Source of the DNA: Zelopaecilomyces penicillatus
Lineage: Eukaryota; Ascomycota; Sordariomycetes; Hypocreales; Pseudodiploosporaceae
Direction of reading: 5' to 3'
Length of the DNA: 64,000 nt
Assembly: GCA_005765155.1 (NCBI GenBank)
Contig: VCCP01000008.1
Coordinates: forward strand, 1,240,001 to 1,304,000
Under the pieces are notes generated by a model, which saw nothing but the letters and a program-made list of their open reading frames with translations, was not told where the DNA came from and ran no database searches. Shown piece after piece: positions 1 to 10,580 of this stretch. A program made the position numbers and the translations under genes. Within the stretch, counting starts at the first letter, position 1; the number at the start of each line of letters is the position of its first letter.

Positions 1-1409
1 GGTATTGCAGGGGTCGGTCTACCACTTTGGGATAGACCCATGTCCAATCCTTGCACAGATATCCCACTGAATACCATGTCAAATCTGCTTATCGTGGAGA
101 GATCTCACTAGAGCCCGGCGATTAGTGTCGGCAGATGAAAGGAGATGCCGGGGCCACAGTTGATTTCCGAACATGAACGAATGCTAGCCTGTATAGTCGA
201 GAATCGTTAGTGGAATGAAGCCTCTGATGCAAGCATTGCTAATCGTAGCCCTCCAAAGGCAGACAGTCTCTCGTTATTTAAAAAACTAACCTAGCTAATG
301 TACATCCTAAGAATTTGTGACATATCGTGTAAAGTGTTCTGATCGTCATGCTTCGCTGCCATATGTAGTAGTATCTAATCATCTACAGAAAATGCCACGC
401 AGCAGGCTTTGAGGCTCCTAAACCCGACCATTCAGTTTTGCCACAGCGCACGGAGCTGGAACTTGACATGCAACCAGTGGTGCCGACTTTCATGCGAGAC
501 ACGAGCGTGACGAGCCAAGACATGTATGTATTTGCCTTGTCATTGCGGAGTACAGATCGCCCAGATCGGGACGAGAGTCAGATCATCGTACAGCTTCCGA
601 AATATTGCGGCCGCGCGCGCGCGTTGCCACCTGAAAAAAAAACCGTCTGCTAGAAGGGCTAAAAAGCTGCGTTAGCATCAACAAGTTCATTAGTCTTGTG
701 GTAGGTTAATCAAACAATAGGGAGGAGAGAAGAGACAATTTCAAATTACTGTGGTTTTCTCGTCGAAGAGAAAAAAGAAAGCCTACTATGAGCAAGGTGA
801 CATCATCTAGAACAAGATCCGCGACGTCGTCTTGATAGCGCGCACGGATACGTGCTATTCAGGATTAGCTTCGGATCAAGTTGCCGGGCGATTCACCCAC
901 TCAGTAGCTGTCAACTTGTATTCAAGTACGTACTTTCTTTCCAATCCAAAACTTCATACGTAGCTGTACTTACCTCAATACCACTTGGTCAGCAACGCCG
1001 TGTTTTTGTTTGATCGCCTGGAATCTAAACCGAAATACCATTACCTCTACTCGAAGAAATGAAACAACGGGAGCATCCTCCCTTCAATGTAAGATAGATT
1101 GATGGATTGACAGCAGCTTTAAATTGTGACAGCAGCTTTAAATTAGCGGCGGCCTTTTGGGCCCCGGTAGAGGGCGGGCCGCGCCGGTGGCGCTATTTCC
1201 TTGTTACTATTTCTTCAAGGAAATAGAACCCCCCCTTCCCATTTTCCACTTGCATTGCCTTTCTTCTTAATAATCTTTTTGATCTGTAGCCTCGGTTCGC
1301 GGCGTGCCATTCTGCAGGAGCTAGTGCTGAGAGATAGAGAGCTTCGAGGCCAGGTAGACCGCATTGTTTACCTTCTGTCCTTGAGAGTGTATTCTCAACA
1401 CCATTCCCA
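1..1409. other. Upstream intergenic region
   Basis: I find no supportable gene here. The longest reading frame (438-653) has no recognisable domain and no coding character. The last 300 bases should hold the promoter of the MFS transporter. They contain an 18-bp tandem repeat (listed separately), then a GC-rich block at about 1146-1192 and a pyrimidine-rich stretch before the start codon. Confidence 0.6.
1108..1144. repeat. 18-bp tandem direct repeat in MFS promoter
   Basis: The sequence TGACAGCAGCTTTAAATT occurs twice in tandem (1108-1125 and 1127-1144), separated by one base. It lies about 265 bp upstream of the MFS transporter start. The two copies match perfectly, which fits either a recent slippage duplication or a doubled binding site for a regulator. 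No known fungal motif is claimed. Confidence 0.85.
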
Positions 1410-3206
1410 ATGGCATCAGACGACGCGGTTTCGTCCCAAGAAGATGATGAATCCAGAAAGCCAACTCTGGATCATGTGGAACCCCCCATCACCCCAGAGT
1501 GGAAAGCCGGGAGCGGCGAGTGTCTCGTCGTGTTCACCCTATGTCTTCTCGCTCTGATAGTGGCTCTGGATGCCAGCATTCTCGTCCCAGTGCTTCCTGT
1601 AAGTCGCCTTGCTTCATATCAGAAAAATTAGAAGCACACTCCTAAAACTAACAAAATGTTCCTTCGAATAGATCATCGCCTCGGATCTAAATGGAACCAC
1701 CACAGAATCCTTCTGGGCTGGATCTTCCTACCTCCTGACCTCTGCAATTTTTCAGCCTGCCATTGGCGCATTTTCTGATGATTTCGGTCGCCGTCCCCTG
1801 CTCTTCATTTCCGTCATGTTCTTCACCGTAGGCACCATTGTGTGCTGTCTATCCCAAGACTTCACGGCTTTGCTGGCAGGAAGAGCTATCCAAGGAGTTG
1901 GAGGCGGCGGTATTCTCTCGCTCAACAACATCATCCTGACCGACATCATCCCCCTTCGGCAACGACCCCTATTCATCTCCTTAATAGGCATTTTCTGGTC
2001 ATTAGGTTCGATCGGAGCTCCTACCTTTGGAAGCTTGTTGGCAGAGCACGCCAATTGGCGTTGGATCTTTTACATCAATTTTCCATTTTGCGCCATTGGT
2101 CTGCTGCTTGTGCCCTTCAGCGTTACGTTGACGGCGAAGCGGCCTAGTGTGAGGACAAGACTAACAACTTTCGACTGGGCCGGCATGGTTCTATTCACAG
2201 CAAGCTCCAGCAGCTTCCTCATTGGAATCACTTGGGGCGGCTCTCAGTTCCCATGGAATAGTTGGCGTACTATTCTGCCTATCGTCGCTGGTGGCGTTGG
2301 CTTGGTCGCAGCATTTGTGTGGGAGCTGTACGGGGCCAAGCGCCCCTTTTTGAGAGTTTCCATCATGACTGATCTTTCGTCTGCTGTTGCATATATGGGA
2401 ACATTGATTCAAGGAGCAATGGTGAGTCAAAACAATCCCCAGTAGTGAGCGTAGGCGGTAGTCGTTCTGAAGTCGTTGCTAACGTGAGAGAATTTGTGTG
2501 TTTGGCATCAAAGCTATACTGCAGCCTTTATTATTTACCCATCTACTTTGAAGGAGCCAAAGGCTTTTCTCCAACAAAGACAGGCGTCAGTCTCATCCCG
2601 ATGTCTGCATCCCTTGTTCCTTGTACCATCGTCGTAGGGATTATCATCAAGCGAATTGGACATTTCCGATGGGCTATATGGTTAGGGTGGATAATTTGTA
2701 TCCTATCGTCCGGCCTTTTGATCCTTCTGGACCCTGACACTCGAACGTACGCCCGGGTATTGATCTTCATGGTTGCCGGTGTCGGCCACGGTCTGATCTT
2801 GATTTCATTCAACATTTGCACCCAGGCTCTAGCTGTTGGGTTCGACGCCTCGCAGGCGGCTGTCCTTTACACATTTTTACGGAGCGCCGGAATGTGCATC
2901 GGTGTGTCAATTGGCGGTAGTATACTCCAAAACACCCTTCAATCTCACCTCCACGCTCAGAATCTGCCGTCAACAGTAGCGACAAGCATAGGACACCTTT
3001 TAGACTCACGTAATCCAGCTGTGCAAAAAGCATTTGAGATTGCCGTTGCGCAGAGCTGTAAGAGCGTCGCCGAGTTCTTGGTGGGTTGCGCTGTCTTTGC
3101 GTGTCTGGCGTCGTTCTTCATCAAATCCTGTAGTACCAATAAGGAGTTCAAACCGGATCATGTAATGAGGCAGAAGCAGGACGAACAGGGAGAGAAGTCG
3201 GTATGA
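1410..3206 (+). CDS. MFS transporter, DHA2 (14-TMS) drug/toxin efflux type
   Basis: Predicted plasma-membrane proton antiporter for drugs or secondary metabolites. Three exons, 1410-1598, 1672-2421 and 2514-3206, give 543 aa. Both introns have GT-AG ends, and the second has a CTAAC-like branch site. The hydrophilic N-terminus is followed by TM1 with LDASILVPVLP (about 53-63), which resembles the DHA2 motif. Motif A is GAFSDDFGRRP (95-105), RAIQGVGGGG starts at 134, and WRWIFYINFP (192-201) follows the motif-C region. Many further hydrophobic segments extend to about 520, and the tail is charged. The length is normal for 14-TMS pumps. The start is the first ATG in frame with the conserved TM1. 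It converges on the neprosin gene. Substrate is unknown; export of the NRPS product is possible, but the gene lies 18 kb away. Confidence 0.93.
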
Positions 3207-3658
3207 GACCTAAAAGATGCTGCATTCATGATGGTCGGCATCGTGGCCCACATAAAGTGTACAAGCTCCCTTACCAGGTGTTGGACTTGACTGTCTGGCG
3301 AGCCTGCATTAATACCATCATCTTTTTCACCTCCATTTCTTCCATCTTCAGTGGCGCGTAATGCAAGAGGGGGAAATTGAGAACCGAGTTTAACATATTT
3401 ACATTCTTGTTTTTATATACTGTACTTATCTGTCTGGTGTTGAGGATTCTGAACCGTAAAAGAACTCCCCATCCTGCAGGATAACAATTGCGGTATTTAC
3501 ATGAATAATTGAAGATAACATGAAAATCATCAAAAGCGTAAAGTCATTAATGCCAGAAAAACAAAAAGGGCAAAAAACGTGGTCCAACCACGAGAAGAAA
3601 AAAACAGAAACAAAAAAACGCCGTAAATGATGAAGCAGTTTGAGGGAGATTAGCAACC
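3207..3658. other. Convergent 3' intergenic region
   Basis: This stretch lies between the stop codons of the MFS transporter and the neprosin gene, so it should carry both 3' UTRs. It is AT-rich. I see no gene in it. Confidence 0.6.
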
Positions 3659-4822
3659 TCAACCGCCAACTTTGCCCTCGGCGCCCGGTCCTCCAAAGAG
3701 GACGTAGCTGCCCCAGTTGCTGTTTGGTTTGAAGTGTGTTTCCTGGCGATATCTTGCTGCGTCGCTCGTGACAAGCTGCTGGCTGCCGTCAAAGTGCTGG
3801 TCGTGTGCCTCCAGGTCCGTGTATGTAATGTTGTGCATGTATGCGGAACGGCCAAATCCCAACTCGGGGAACTCGCCGCTGCCCATGTCTGTGGTGGTGA
3901 GCGCCGTCCCGCTGTTGAAGATCTCGCCGTAGAAGTTGATGCGGTTGGAGCCCGTCTGCAACGTGCTGAAGGGGGAGACGTCGCGGGTGAATAGTCGGCC
4001 AGGGTAGTAGCCAATCCACCGGTCCAAAACCCAGAGCCACCAGTTGCCTTCAAAGAGGTAAAAGCGGATTTCCATGCCATACTGGCCACCGTTGTCCTGC
4101 GACAGTGGGCTGAAGGTGATGCCAGGGTAGATCTCGTCATCGTACTGCACCCAACCGTCGACGTCGCGATTCCAGCCGCCGATGTTGTCTTTCATGCCTT
4201 GGTAGCCATTGGTTGTGAAAAAGACAAACAGGTGCGGTGGCACTATTTGGTCAGGGTAGTTGATCCAGCCAGCCTCAACGGTCTGTATAACAGAGCCGCC
4301 ACCTGCGACCGGGACGTTGTCGCGGATAACAGCTGTCTGCACCAACGAAAAGTCCGAGCTGTACTGCACATAGGGGTTGAACAGACTGTAGACAGCAGAG
4401 CCACCCAGGTTAGGAACGACCTGTCCACTGCTTGCGTACCAATGTTCGCCAGCATAGCCCGCCTTGGCCCGAATGCCATCAGTCAATGTCGAATTATCCT
4501 CGAGACCAGGCAGTTTCTTAATAGCTTGCTGCTTAGTTGCCTTGGAACGAAAGATGGGCACCGTGCCTTCCGGCCCCTTGTGCGCCGCTGGGTCCTCTGC
4601 TAGTAAGGCCCTCGCCTTGATCCGGGATCTTGGGGGCGAAGACGGCGGCGTCGCAATCTCTCCTTGAGATTCGGCTTTTACCCAGTCAATGACCTGGCCT
4701 TTTGAGTTGACTGTTGTCTTGACAATTGGGAGATTGTGTGTTGTTTTGGCGGGAAGAGGTGCGGCCACAGTGCTCTGTAACAACAGCACTGTAGCTAAGA
4801 ATATGATGAGGCGTCGATGCAT
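3659..4822 (-). CDS. Secreted neprosin-domain (DUF239) protein, putative glutamic peptidase
   Basis: Single exon, 387 aa from the chosen start. The N-terminus is a typical signal peptide: MHRR, a hydrophobic core to about residue 20, then APLPA. An in-frame ATG 17 codons upstream (4873) would add a second hydrophobic stretch and is less likely. Residues about 25-130 look like an N-terminal propeptide. The rest matches the neprosin domain: EAGW at 183-186, GYQG at 207-210, YGEIFN at 298-303 and MGSGEF at 313-318. In neprosin the two catalytic residues are glutamates; E183 and E300 are the likely equivalents here. Neprosin family members cut after proline and were first described in pitcher-plant fluid. 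The predicted role is an extracellular, acid-active peptidase. That activity is inferred from family and motifs only. Confidence 0.88.
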   Translation of the reverse strand: MHRRLIIFLATVLLLQSTVAAPLPAKTTHNLPIVKTTVNSKGQVIDWVKAESQGEIATPPSSPPRSRIKARALLAEDPAAHKGPEGTVPIFRSKATKQQAIKKLPGLEDNSTLTDGIRAKAGYAGEHWYASSGQVVPNLGGSAVYSLFNPYVQYSSDFSLVQTAVIRDNVPVAGGGSVIQTVEAGWINYPDQIVPPHLFVFFTTNGYQGMKDNIGGWNRDVDGWVQYDDEIYPGITFSPLSQDNGGQYGMEIRFYLFEGNWWLWVLDRWIGYYPGRLFTRDVSPFSTLQTGSNRINFYGEIFNSGTALTTTDMGSGEFPELGFGRSAYMHNITYTDLEAHDQHFDGSQQLVTSDAARYRQETHFKPNSNWGSYVLFGGPGAEGKVGG

Positions 4823-7728
4823 TGTGTGGTTAAGAAGAGCAAGAATGATGATGATGGTGATGATGAATAACAAGACCTAAAAGAAAAAGAACCAGAGTAG
4901 TATGTGCGATTATTGACTCTTTTTATCATCGCAACCTAGGACTTACACAACATCCAAGAAGCTGGGAGCGGTGGTTGGGTGAGGCAGAGGTGGCAAGGCA
5001 AGTCAAGGGAGGGGAGTTCGTGATGGTGAAAAGGTGCGGCTGGCGATGGCCTCGTGGTTGTGGACTTGTGAACTGGCGTCTTTTCTGGATGGGCATTTTC
5101 TGAGACCCGCAATGTACCTTTTCCGATAGCAATACACATCTGCAATATGTCGATCGAACAGTTTGAATTGCATTGCTGCGCCGAAATCCGATTTTGGACA
5201 TGATGAGGATGCCATCTTCTCTCTGGCACGCCTACATCAGTCGTCAAGTGACACGTAGCCAACGAGATGCTCCCACGTCGTCGTAATGCCACCACCTGTT
5301 ACGGCCATGAGCTCGCAACAGTCCACGACAGGTGATGGCGCCTCTTGTCACGATGGGGATTATCACAGTGGTAATCTCGATCCAAACATGGCATTCTGTC
5401 GGTTCATCCGAGAGAGAGAGAGAGAGAAGAGAGAGACCGGGCGGAGGAGGTTGGATGCTGGATGCTGGATGTTGGGGGACTTGGCACAGGGCGGACTTCG
5501 TAATAGTGGATGGAAGAGGGAGAAACGTTGATGCAGGCGGCTGGGCGCTGTTTGTCGCTGTGGCCACGGTTCAATGACGCTGTAGACACTGGCAAGACGC
5601 TAAAATGGAAAAGTCTGTGGAGGGAGATGGGAGGCGACAAATCCACCAGCCATCGACTGCCATTAGCACCCAGAGCTCCTTCGGTATGTATCAAACATTG
5701 CAACAAATTAGAAACAAACATTGAAGAGCCAAGAATAGATAAAGAGAAAATGAAATCTCGGTCTCATGATGTATCAAGCATATCATATCCTCTAATGAGC
5801 CTCATGACAAACAGGCAAACAGACAGCAAGGCATCACAATGGCTGTGCTTGTAACATGTCCAGCATCCTGGCAATTAGTACGCAGAGCACTGCAGAAGAA
5901 CGCAAGACTGAGGTCCCTCCAACAGTGATGCCTCAGAAGTCGTATTGTAATGTCAGACGACATCCAGCAGTCGTTATTCTTCATCGTGCCATCTAAGCCT
6001 CAAAGTGTTGGTTGGCGGCAGGCTGGGATTCGGATCTACGATCGGACAGTTCCGAAGAAGCCTCCAAGTTCGTCGATTCAGGCACAGCCCAATGCCAATC
6101 GGGCCAAGGCCAGGCACCAGCTGCAGGCACTTAAGCCAAGGGAGACGCTAAAATGCGGGGTTGCTGGTGGCTGGCTGGAGGGCCTTGCACGCTGTAAATA
6201 AGGCTGGGCTGGGGGGGATGATATCCATTAGGTATCCTTGGCAGTGGGTGTTCAGCCACTGCGAATGCCTAACCACAGCACGGTTGGGCTGCCTCATGGT
6301 TCACACAGAAGCTGGATACGACGAACATGTGTCTCGGTCTCAACTTTAATTGAAAACTGTGCCCCGTGATTTGTTTGCCAGGTGATGTACGGAGTACGGT
6401 GAGCTATGTTTTCTAATTACCGGTGGCGCCTGTTGTAACTGGAAGATGTTTCTTGTGTGTGCAAGTTGATGTGCATGTAATTCCAGGTGGAGGAGGCTGG
6501 CATCCAGTGCCCCTCAATGACGTTTAGGGGGGGGGGCGTGACTTGGATCAAAGGTTGGAAGTGCACTAAATATTATTTGGTCTTGTCAAATCACTTTATC
6601 TCTTCAAACCCTCCAACAATTTACAACACACAGCATGCAATTTTCTTTGCGACTCCAAGCTGACTGGACCATGGAACACACCTGCTCGAGCATAGTCCCA
6701 GAATTTAACACCAAATATGACTGACAGCAAAAGCTCATTCGACGAGCTCAAGTTCATAACCTTCTCGACACATGCTTTCGCAACAAGGCCCGTCACAGCA
6801 AACCCTGCAGCATGTCCAAAATGAGAAACGACACCCCATGAGCACACAGATCCTGCCATGGAGCATACCACTCTCAAAAGGCACACCGGCAACCGATAAG
6901 TCACATTCAGGTCGAGTTCTCATCGACAAACATTCAGCCTCAGCTGCGGTTTAGCAGAGCTCTCTTCGTCCACGTTCCCCGATGCGATTGGCATGGGTGT
7001 AGACATCGATGCAAAAGCAACTCAACGAAAGAATCAGCCCGCCAAAAAACGCAGTCTCACCAACACCATCGCTCTCAAAGAGCAAGCCTCCACACGAGCC
7101 ATCTCCAATTCTTCCCCTCACACTCTAGGCAAGCCTCACTCGATGCTGTTCCGCGTCGCTGAGATTGTGAACGAGGGCGGCAGAGCGCTCGCCAGCGATT
7201 TTAAGCTGGGAAAGACGCCCTCGAAAGAAGCTATTACTTGGTTTGGCGATGGAATCCCCGCTCTTGCGGAACTAGTAGGCTCTGTCGCGAGGCAACATGG
7301 ACTACGTTTCATATTAGTTTGGCGGACCAGCGGGATTAGGATACCTTTGAGTCTGGTTGAAGGGAATGTGCTTTGGCTGATAGCCACAATGAGAGGTTAT
7401 AAAAAGTCGCGGCAAAACACAAAAGGAGACAAGCCGAACGTGTATCAGGGCATTATGGGCATTACACATCTCCTCGAATGGAGATGAAGAACCACAATCA
7501 AGCTAAGGAAAAGGGTTTCCAATCGGTCGCTATGAAGCGAACCACGGATTATGGCACAGTCAGATTGATCACGAAGACAAAATCCACATCTTTCAAAGAG
7601 GTATTTTCTATACCAGAATTATAGTCTAATTATACACATGCTTATCATTTTCTCCACAGACAAGTCCAGCACAGGTTGGTGGGTACAGACAACAAAATGA
7701 TGAATACATCCCATCCGATTTCCTGCAT
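4823..7728. other. Gene-poor spacer with microsatellites
   Basis: About 2.9 kb between two reverse-strand genes. It holds a GA repeat (about 5411-5436), a GGATGCT repeat (about 5453-5474) and a 10-base G run (6527-6536). The only reading frame of note is the doubtful one at 6993-7487. The rest shows no recognisable protein. Confidence 0.5.
6993..7487 (+). CDS. Doubtful hypothetical protein
   Basis: An uninterrupted 164-aa frame with a basic N-terminus (about residues 8-25) and no domain, signal peptide or membrane segment that I recognise. The opposite strand is also open for 83 codons over part of it, so coding strand and reality are both uncertain. No clear splice sites join it to other frames nearby. 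It could be a chance frame or an exon of a gene expressed at low level. Confidence 0.2.
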   Translation: MGVDIDAKATQRKNQPAKKRSLTNTIALKEQASTRAISNSSPHTLGKPHSMLFRVAEIVNEGGRALASDFKLGKTPSKEAITWFGDGIPALAELVGSVARQHGLRFILVWRTSGIRIPLSLVEGNVLWLIATMRGYKKSRQNTKGDKPNVYQGIMGITHLLEWR

Positions 7729-8952
7729 TTACAAAACAGGAGGCTCACCAAGTGGATCTGCTGCTGCGAACGCCTTCTCAGCATCCGCCTCAGGCGGGTA
7801 AATCAGGGTCGTATTAATAAACGTCTTCATCTCCTTTGCCTTGCCCTCCGTTAAGATAGGTTCCCGTTTCCATCCCCGCGTCACCACGGCGTTGTTCTCC
7901 CCGAGATCCAGGCAAATGCCGTACTCGGGCTGGGAGTAAGGAATGAGGGGTTCGCCCAGCAAGTCTGCCGCAGCGTTGTGGCCTGCATAGCGACCCATTG
8001 GCTGCGCGTGCTGGCATGACATGGTGCTGAAATTTCCCTCGTCGTCCGTTGCGGCTACGCAGGAGTCGCCCGTGGCAAAAACGTCTGGCACGCCGGGCAC
8101 GCGGAGGTCCTTGTCGACGCGCAGCCGGCCAGCGTGGTCTTTGTCTCCCGCGATCTGCCGAGTTAACGGGCTGGCCTTTACGCCGGCGGTCCAGATGGCT
8201 GTCAGAGTCTTCGTCCTACTTCCGTCGGCAGTAACGACCCCTCCAGCATCGATGCTCGTGACCCCGGATCCGAGTTTTGTCTCCACGCCTAGCTCTTGAA
8301 GCGCCTTGACAATGGCTGGACGCGGGTTTGGTCCCATATCAGATCCAACTTCAGGTCCGTTGCCAATAAGAACGATGCGGAATTTGGCATCATTTCCAAA
8401 GATAGCACGGAGACGGTTTGGCAGCGCAGTCACAGCCTCGAGGCCGGTAAATCCAGCGCCGCAGACAACAACCGTATTGCGCTCTGGCGAGTCCGGGAGA
8501 CTCGGGAGCTTCTTCAAATGGGCCTCGAGCGCCGTAGCGTCTTCAATGCAGTCCACGCTGAACGCGTGCTCCTCCAGCCCCGGGATCGGGGGCCGCACCA
8601 ACTTGCTTCCCGCAGCCAGCACCAGTTTATCGTAAGAGATTGTAGAGCGAACACCAGCCGGGTCGACCATGTCCACCTCGTGGGCCGATGTGCGGATGGT
8701 GTCAACACTGCCCTTGATGAAGCGTACACCTGTGGCGCGGAAGACGTCGCCGAGAGGAGCGCTCATTCTGTCCGGGTTGGGCTCGTAAAGTCTTGGTCGA
8801 ATGACAAGCCTCTCCTCCGGAGCAATGAGGGCGACCTCGATGTCGGCGCCTACGGATGCTGCCTTGGGGCTTTGGGTGATGATGCGCCGTGCGGCAATGG
8901 CGCTCCACATACCGCCGAAGCCAGAGCCGACAACAAGAATTCTCTTGGACAT
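7729..8952 (-). CDS. FAD/NAD(P)H-dependent oxidoreductase (NDH-2/AIF-like)
   Basis: Single exon, 407 aa from the methionine just before the Rossmann fold. An in-frame ATG at 9024 would add 24 residues. It has the two-dinucleotide-fold pattern of the pyridine nucleotide-disulfide oxidoreductase superfamily. The FAD-binding GSGFGG is at 9-14, a second glycine-rich loop GAGFTG at 165-170 binds NAD(P)H, and VFATGDSC at 291-298 contacts the flavin. There is no redox CxxxxC pair after the first fold, so it is not a glutathione- or thioredoxin-reductase type. The layout fits type II NADH dehydrogenase, AMID or FSP1-like quinone reductases. I see no transmembrane helix. The likely role is electron transfer from NAD(P)H to a quinone or other acceptor. 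Localisation cannot be decided. Confidence 0.92.
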   Translation of the reverse strand: MSKRILVVGSGFGGMWSAIAARRIITQSPKAASVGADIEVALIAPEERLVIRPRLYEPNPDRMSAPLGDVFRATGVRFIKGSVDTIRTSAHEVDMVDPAGVRSTISYDKLVLAAGSKLVRPPIPGLEEHAFSVDCIEDATALEAHLKKLPSLPDSPERNTVVVCGAGFTGLEAVTALPNRLRAIFGNDAKFRIVLIGNGPEVGSDMGPNPRPAIVKALQELGVETKLGSGVTSIDAGGVVTADGSRTKTLTAIWTAGVKASPLTRQIAGDKDHAGRLRVDKDLRVPGVPDVFATGDSCVAATDDEGNFSTMSCQHAQPMGRYAGHNAAADLLGEPLIPYSQPEYGICLDLGENNAVVTRGWKREPILTEGKAKEMKTFINTTLIYPPEADAEKAFAAADPLGEPPVL

Positions 8953-9413
8953 GTTGGCAGTTTTATATGGTGACTTTTGTTGTGTGGGGGTGAGTGGTTG
9001 TGATTGAGACACAATCGAGAACAATGAGTTGTAGAGTGTGAGATTTGTTTACTGAATGAACTGTTTGAATGAGATGCTCTTTCATCAGAATCATTTCTAC
9101 TGCCGAACAGGCTGTTCTTATATACCAACAAATCACCAAGAATATTCTTCTATTAGCCTGCCTCACATGCCTTTACAACATCTTACAACGACAAAATACT
9201 TCCCCCTGAACGGGTATCGATTTCTAATCAAAAAACATCAAAGCAGTATTCCAAAACGCGAGTCACCCCCTAACTGCAGGCTATTACATTGTAAAGAAAA
9301 TTCATAATACCCATGCGGCTATGCATCCTCCCTGCAGCGTTATACCGCTTGCGTTCTTGTTTCAAATGGAGGTGTGCTCCTTCGTATACCCCGTTGCAAG
9401 GTGCGGGTTCAAC

Positions 9414-9426
9414 GGGTTAGGGTTAG
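9414..9426 (+). repeat. Interstitial telomere-like TTAGGG motif
   Basis: GGGTTAGGGTTAG, slightly more than two units of the fungal telomere hexamer, lies in an intergenic region between the oxidoreductase and the tRNA. It is too short to be a former telomere by itself. It may be a Telobox-type binding site or a chance match. Confidence 0.6.
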
Positions 9427-10430
9427 CGGGAGGGGCCGGCCATAATGGATACAGGATTCGGTCGGACAACGCGGGACTTCCGGGGCGCGACGATCAGCTC
9501 GTGTGTCGGTCTTTCGTGTTATGCCTCGGGCTGCAGTCACGGGGCAGCGCTATACTTACCAAATGAGGAAATTTTAACCCTGATTGCAGGGTGAGCTTCC
9601 CGAGAATGCAGCCTGAGGAATAACATGGTCGGTCTTCGGTAGGTGAAAATCTTCCGCTCTGGGGAATCTGTAGACTGGATGGATACCCGCACAGAACCTC
9701 ATCGGGTAGCCGAAGGTCCACAAATGAGTTGCGACAGGGTTTACGCCAGCTAAAAAATGTTGTCTTTGGCATTTGATCATGTAAAGAAATAATGACAAGT
9801 GACGAAGATTCGGGTTGTTATTCGAGAACAAGCAAACGCTGGTGATTGATGGGAAGTATAAATCACATCGCCGACGCGACGAATGGTCACACAAGTTAGT
9901 CGCGAATACCCTCACAGCGATATGACTGTTTTCCGGCGGGTATTACCAATGAACGCCATCTTTTTAAAGGTTCTCTTATCTCATTATTTTTATCGAAGTG
10001 ACAGAGTGCATGCGTGATATAGTGAATATCTACACCATCTTTTCATATCCGCTAAGTGATGTGCATGCTAGTCTAGTCAATGCTCACCCACGAAACTACG
10101 TGGTAAATCTTATATCCCACCATCAATGCTAGCCTGTCTGTATGTATGTACATTGGCACTGTTTCAGCTTTTCAAATATTTACCGTTGCTTTGCAATAAA
10201 TCAACAACTGTCAATCAGTAGTAAGTAGTTAGTTAGTACCTTGTCAATACCAGCTCATTTATAGAATAGCGACTTCATGTATGTATATATGCGATAAAAT
10301 GCGGGCACGATAGCTTGTAGAGATTGGCAGATCCTGACTGCATTAGAACGAATAAAGAAAGCTCACTCAGTTGTTTGTAGGAAAGGGGGTAAATATGTAT
10401 CCTGAGCATGATTCAGAAGTCAAAATCAGC

Positions 10431-10437
10431 AAAAAAA
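10431..10437 (-). terminator. Likely RNA polymerase III terminator
   Basis: On the reverse strand a run of seven T lies about 44 nt past the mature 3' end of the tRNA-Lys. A shorter run (TTTT, 10478-10481) begins at the discriminator base itself and may also stop transcription. Confidence 0.55.
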
Positions 10438-10480
10438 GAACTGAACCGCCTTGATTTCTCATCTCGGGTGCTATAGGAAA

Positions 10481-10580
10481 AGCCCAATGCGGGGGTCGAA
10501 CCCGCAACCTTGAGATATCGCCACTGTTTAGAATCGTGACACTTAAGAGTCTCACGCTCTACCGATTGAGCTAACCGGGC
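10481..10580 (-). tRNA. tRNA-Lys (anticodon CTT) with 27-nt intron
   Basis: A 73-nt mature tRNA interrupted after position 37. The acceptor stem GCCCGGT pairs with ATTGGGC, allowing two G-U pairs. The D arm is GCTC/GAGC, the anticodon stem TGAGA/TCTCA encloses the loop CTCTTAA, and the T arm is GCGGG-TTCGACC-CCCGC. The discriminator base is T. The intron covers about 10520-10546 and sits one base 3' of the anticodon, the standard place for eukaryotic nuclear tRNA introns. The gene is free-standing. A 12-base copy of part of its D-arm lies just upstream. Confidence 0.95.

Larger units (their letters stand above)
8953..10480. other. Intergenic region with telomere-like hexamers
   Basis: About 1.5 kb with no supportable protein gene. 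It contains a short telomere-like stretch (9414-9426) and becomes AT-rich towards 10.4 kb. It includes the promoter of the oxidoreductase gene and the 3' flank of the tRNA. Confidence 0.55.

Noticed and set aside
1410..1631. MFS exon 1 read as a separate 73-aa gene
   Set aside because: A GT donor at 1599 and AG acceptor at 1671 join it in phase to the rest of the transporter.
6718..6826. Short frame beginning MTDSKSSFDELKFITF that faintly recalls a PhzF-type N-terminus
   Set aside because: The likeness covers under 25 residues, the frame stops after 35 codons and no continuation in other frames keeps PhzF motifs.
6596..6904. Reverse frame with HFGHAAGF and GVKFWDYA, faintly rhomboid-like
   Set aside because: The motifs are in the wrong order for a rhomboid protease and no catalytic GxSG serine is present.
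8296..8973. 225-codon forward frame opposite the oxidoreductase
   Set aside because: It is the antisense shadow of a well-conserved FAD/NAD(P)H enzyme and has no recognisable domain.
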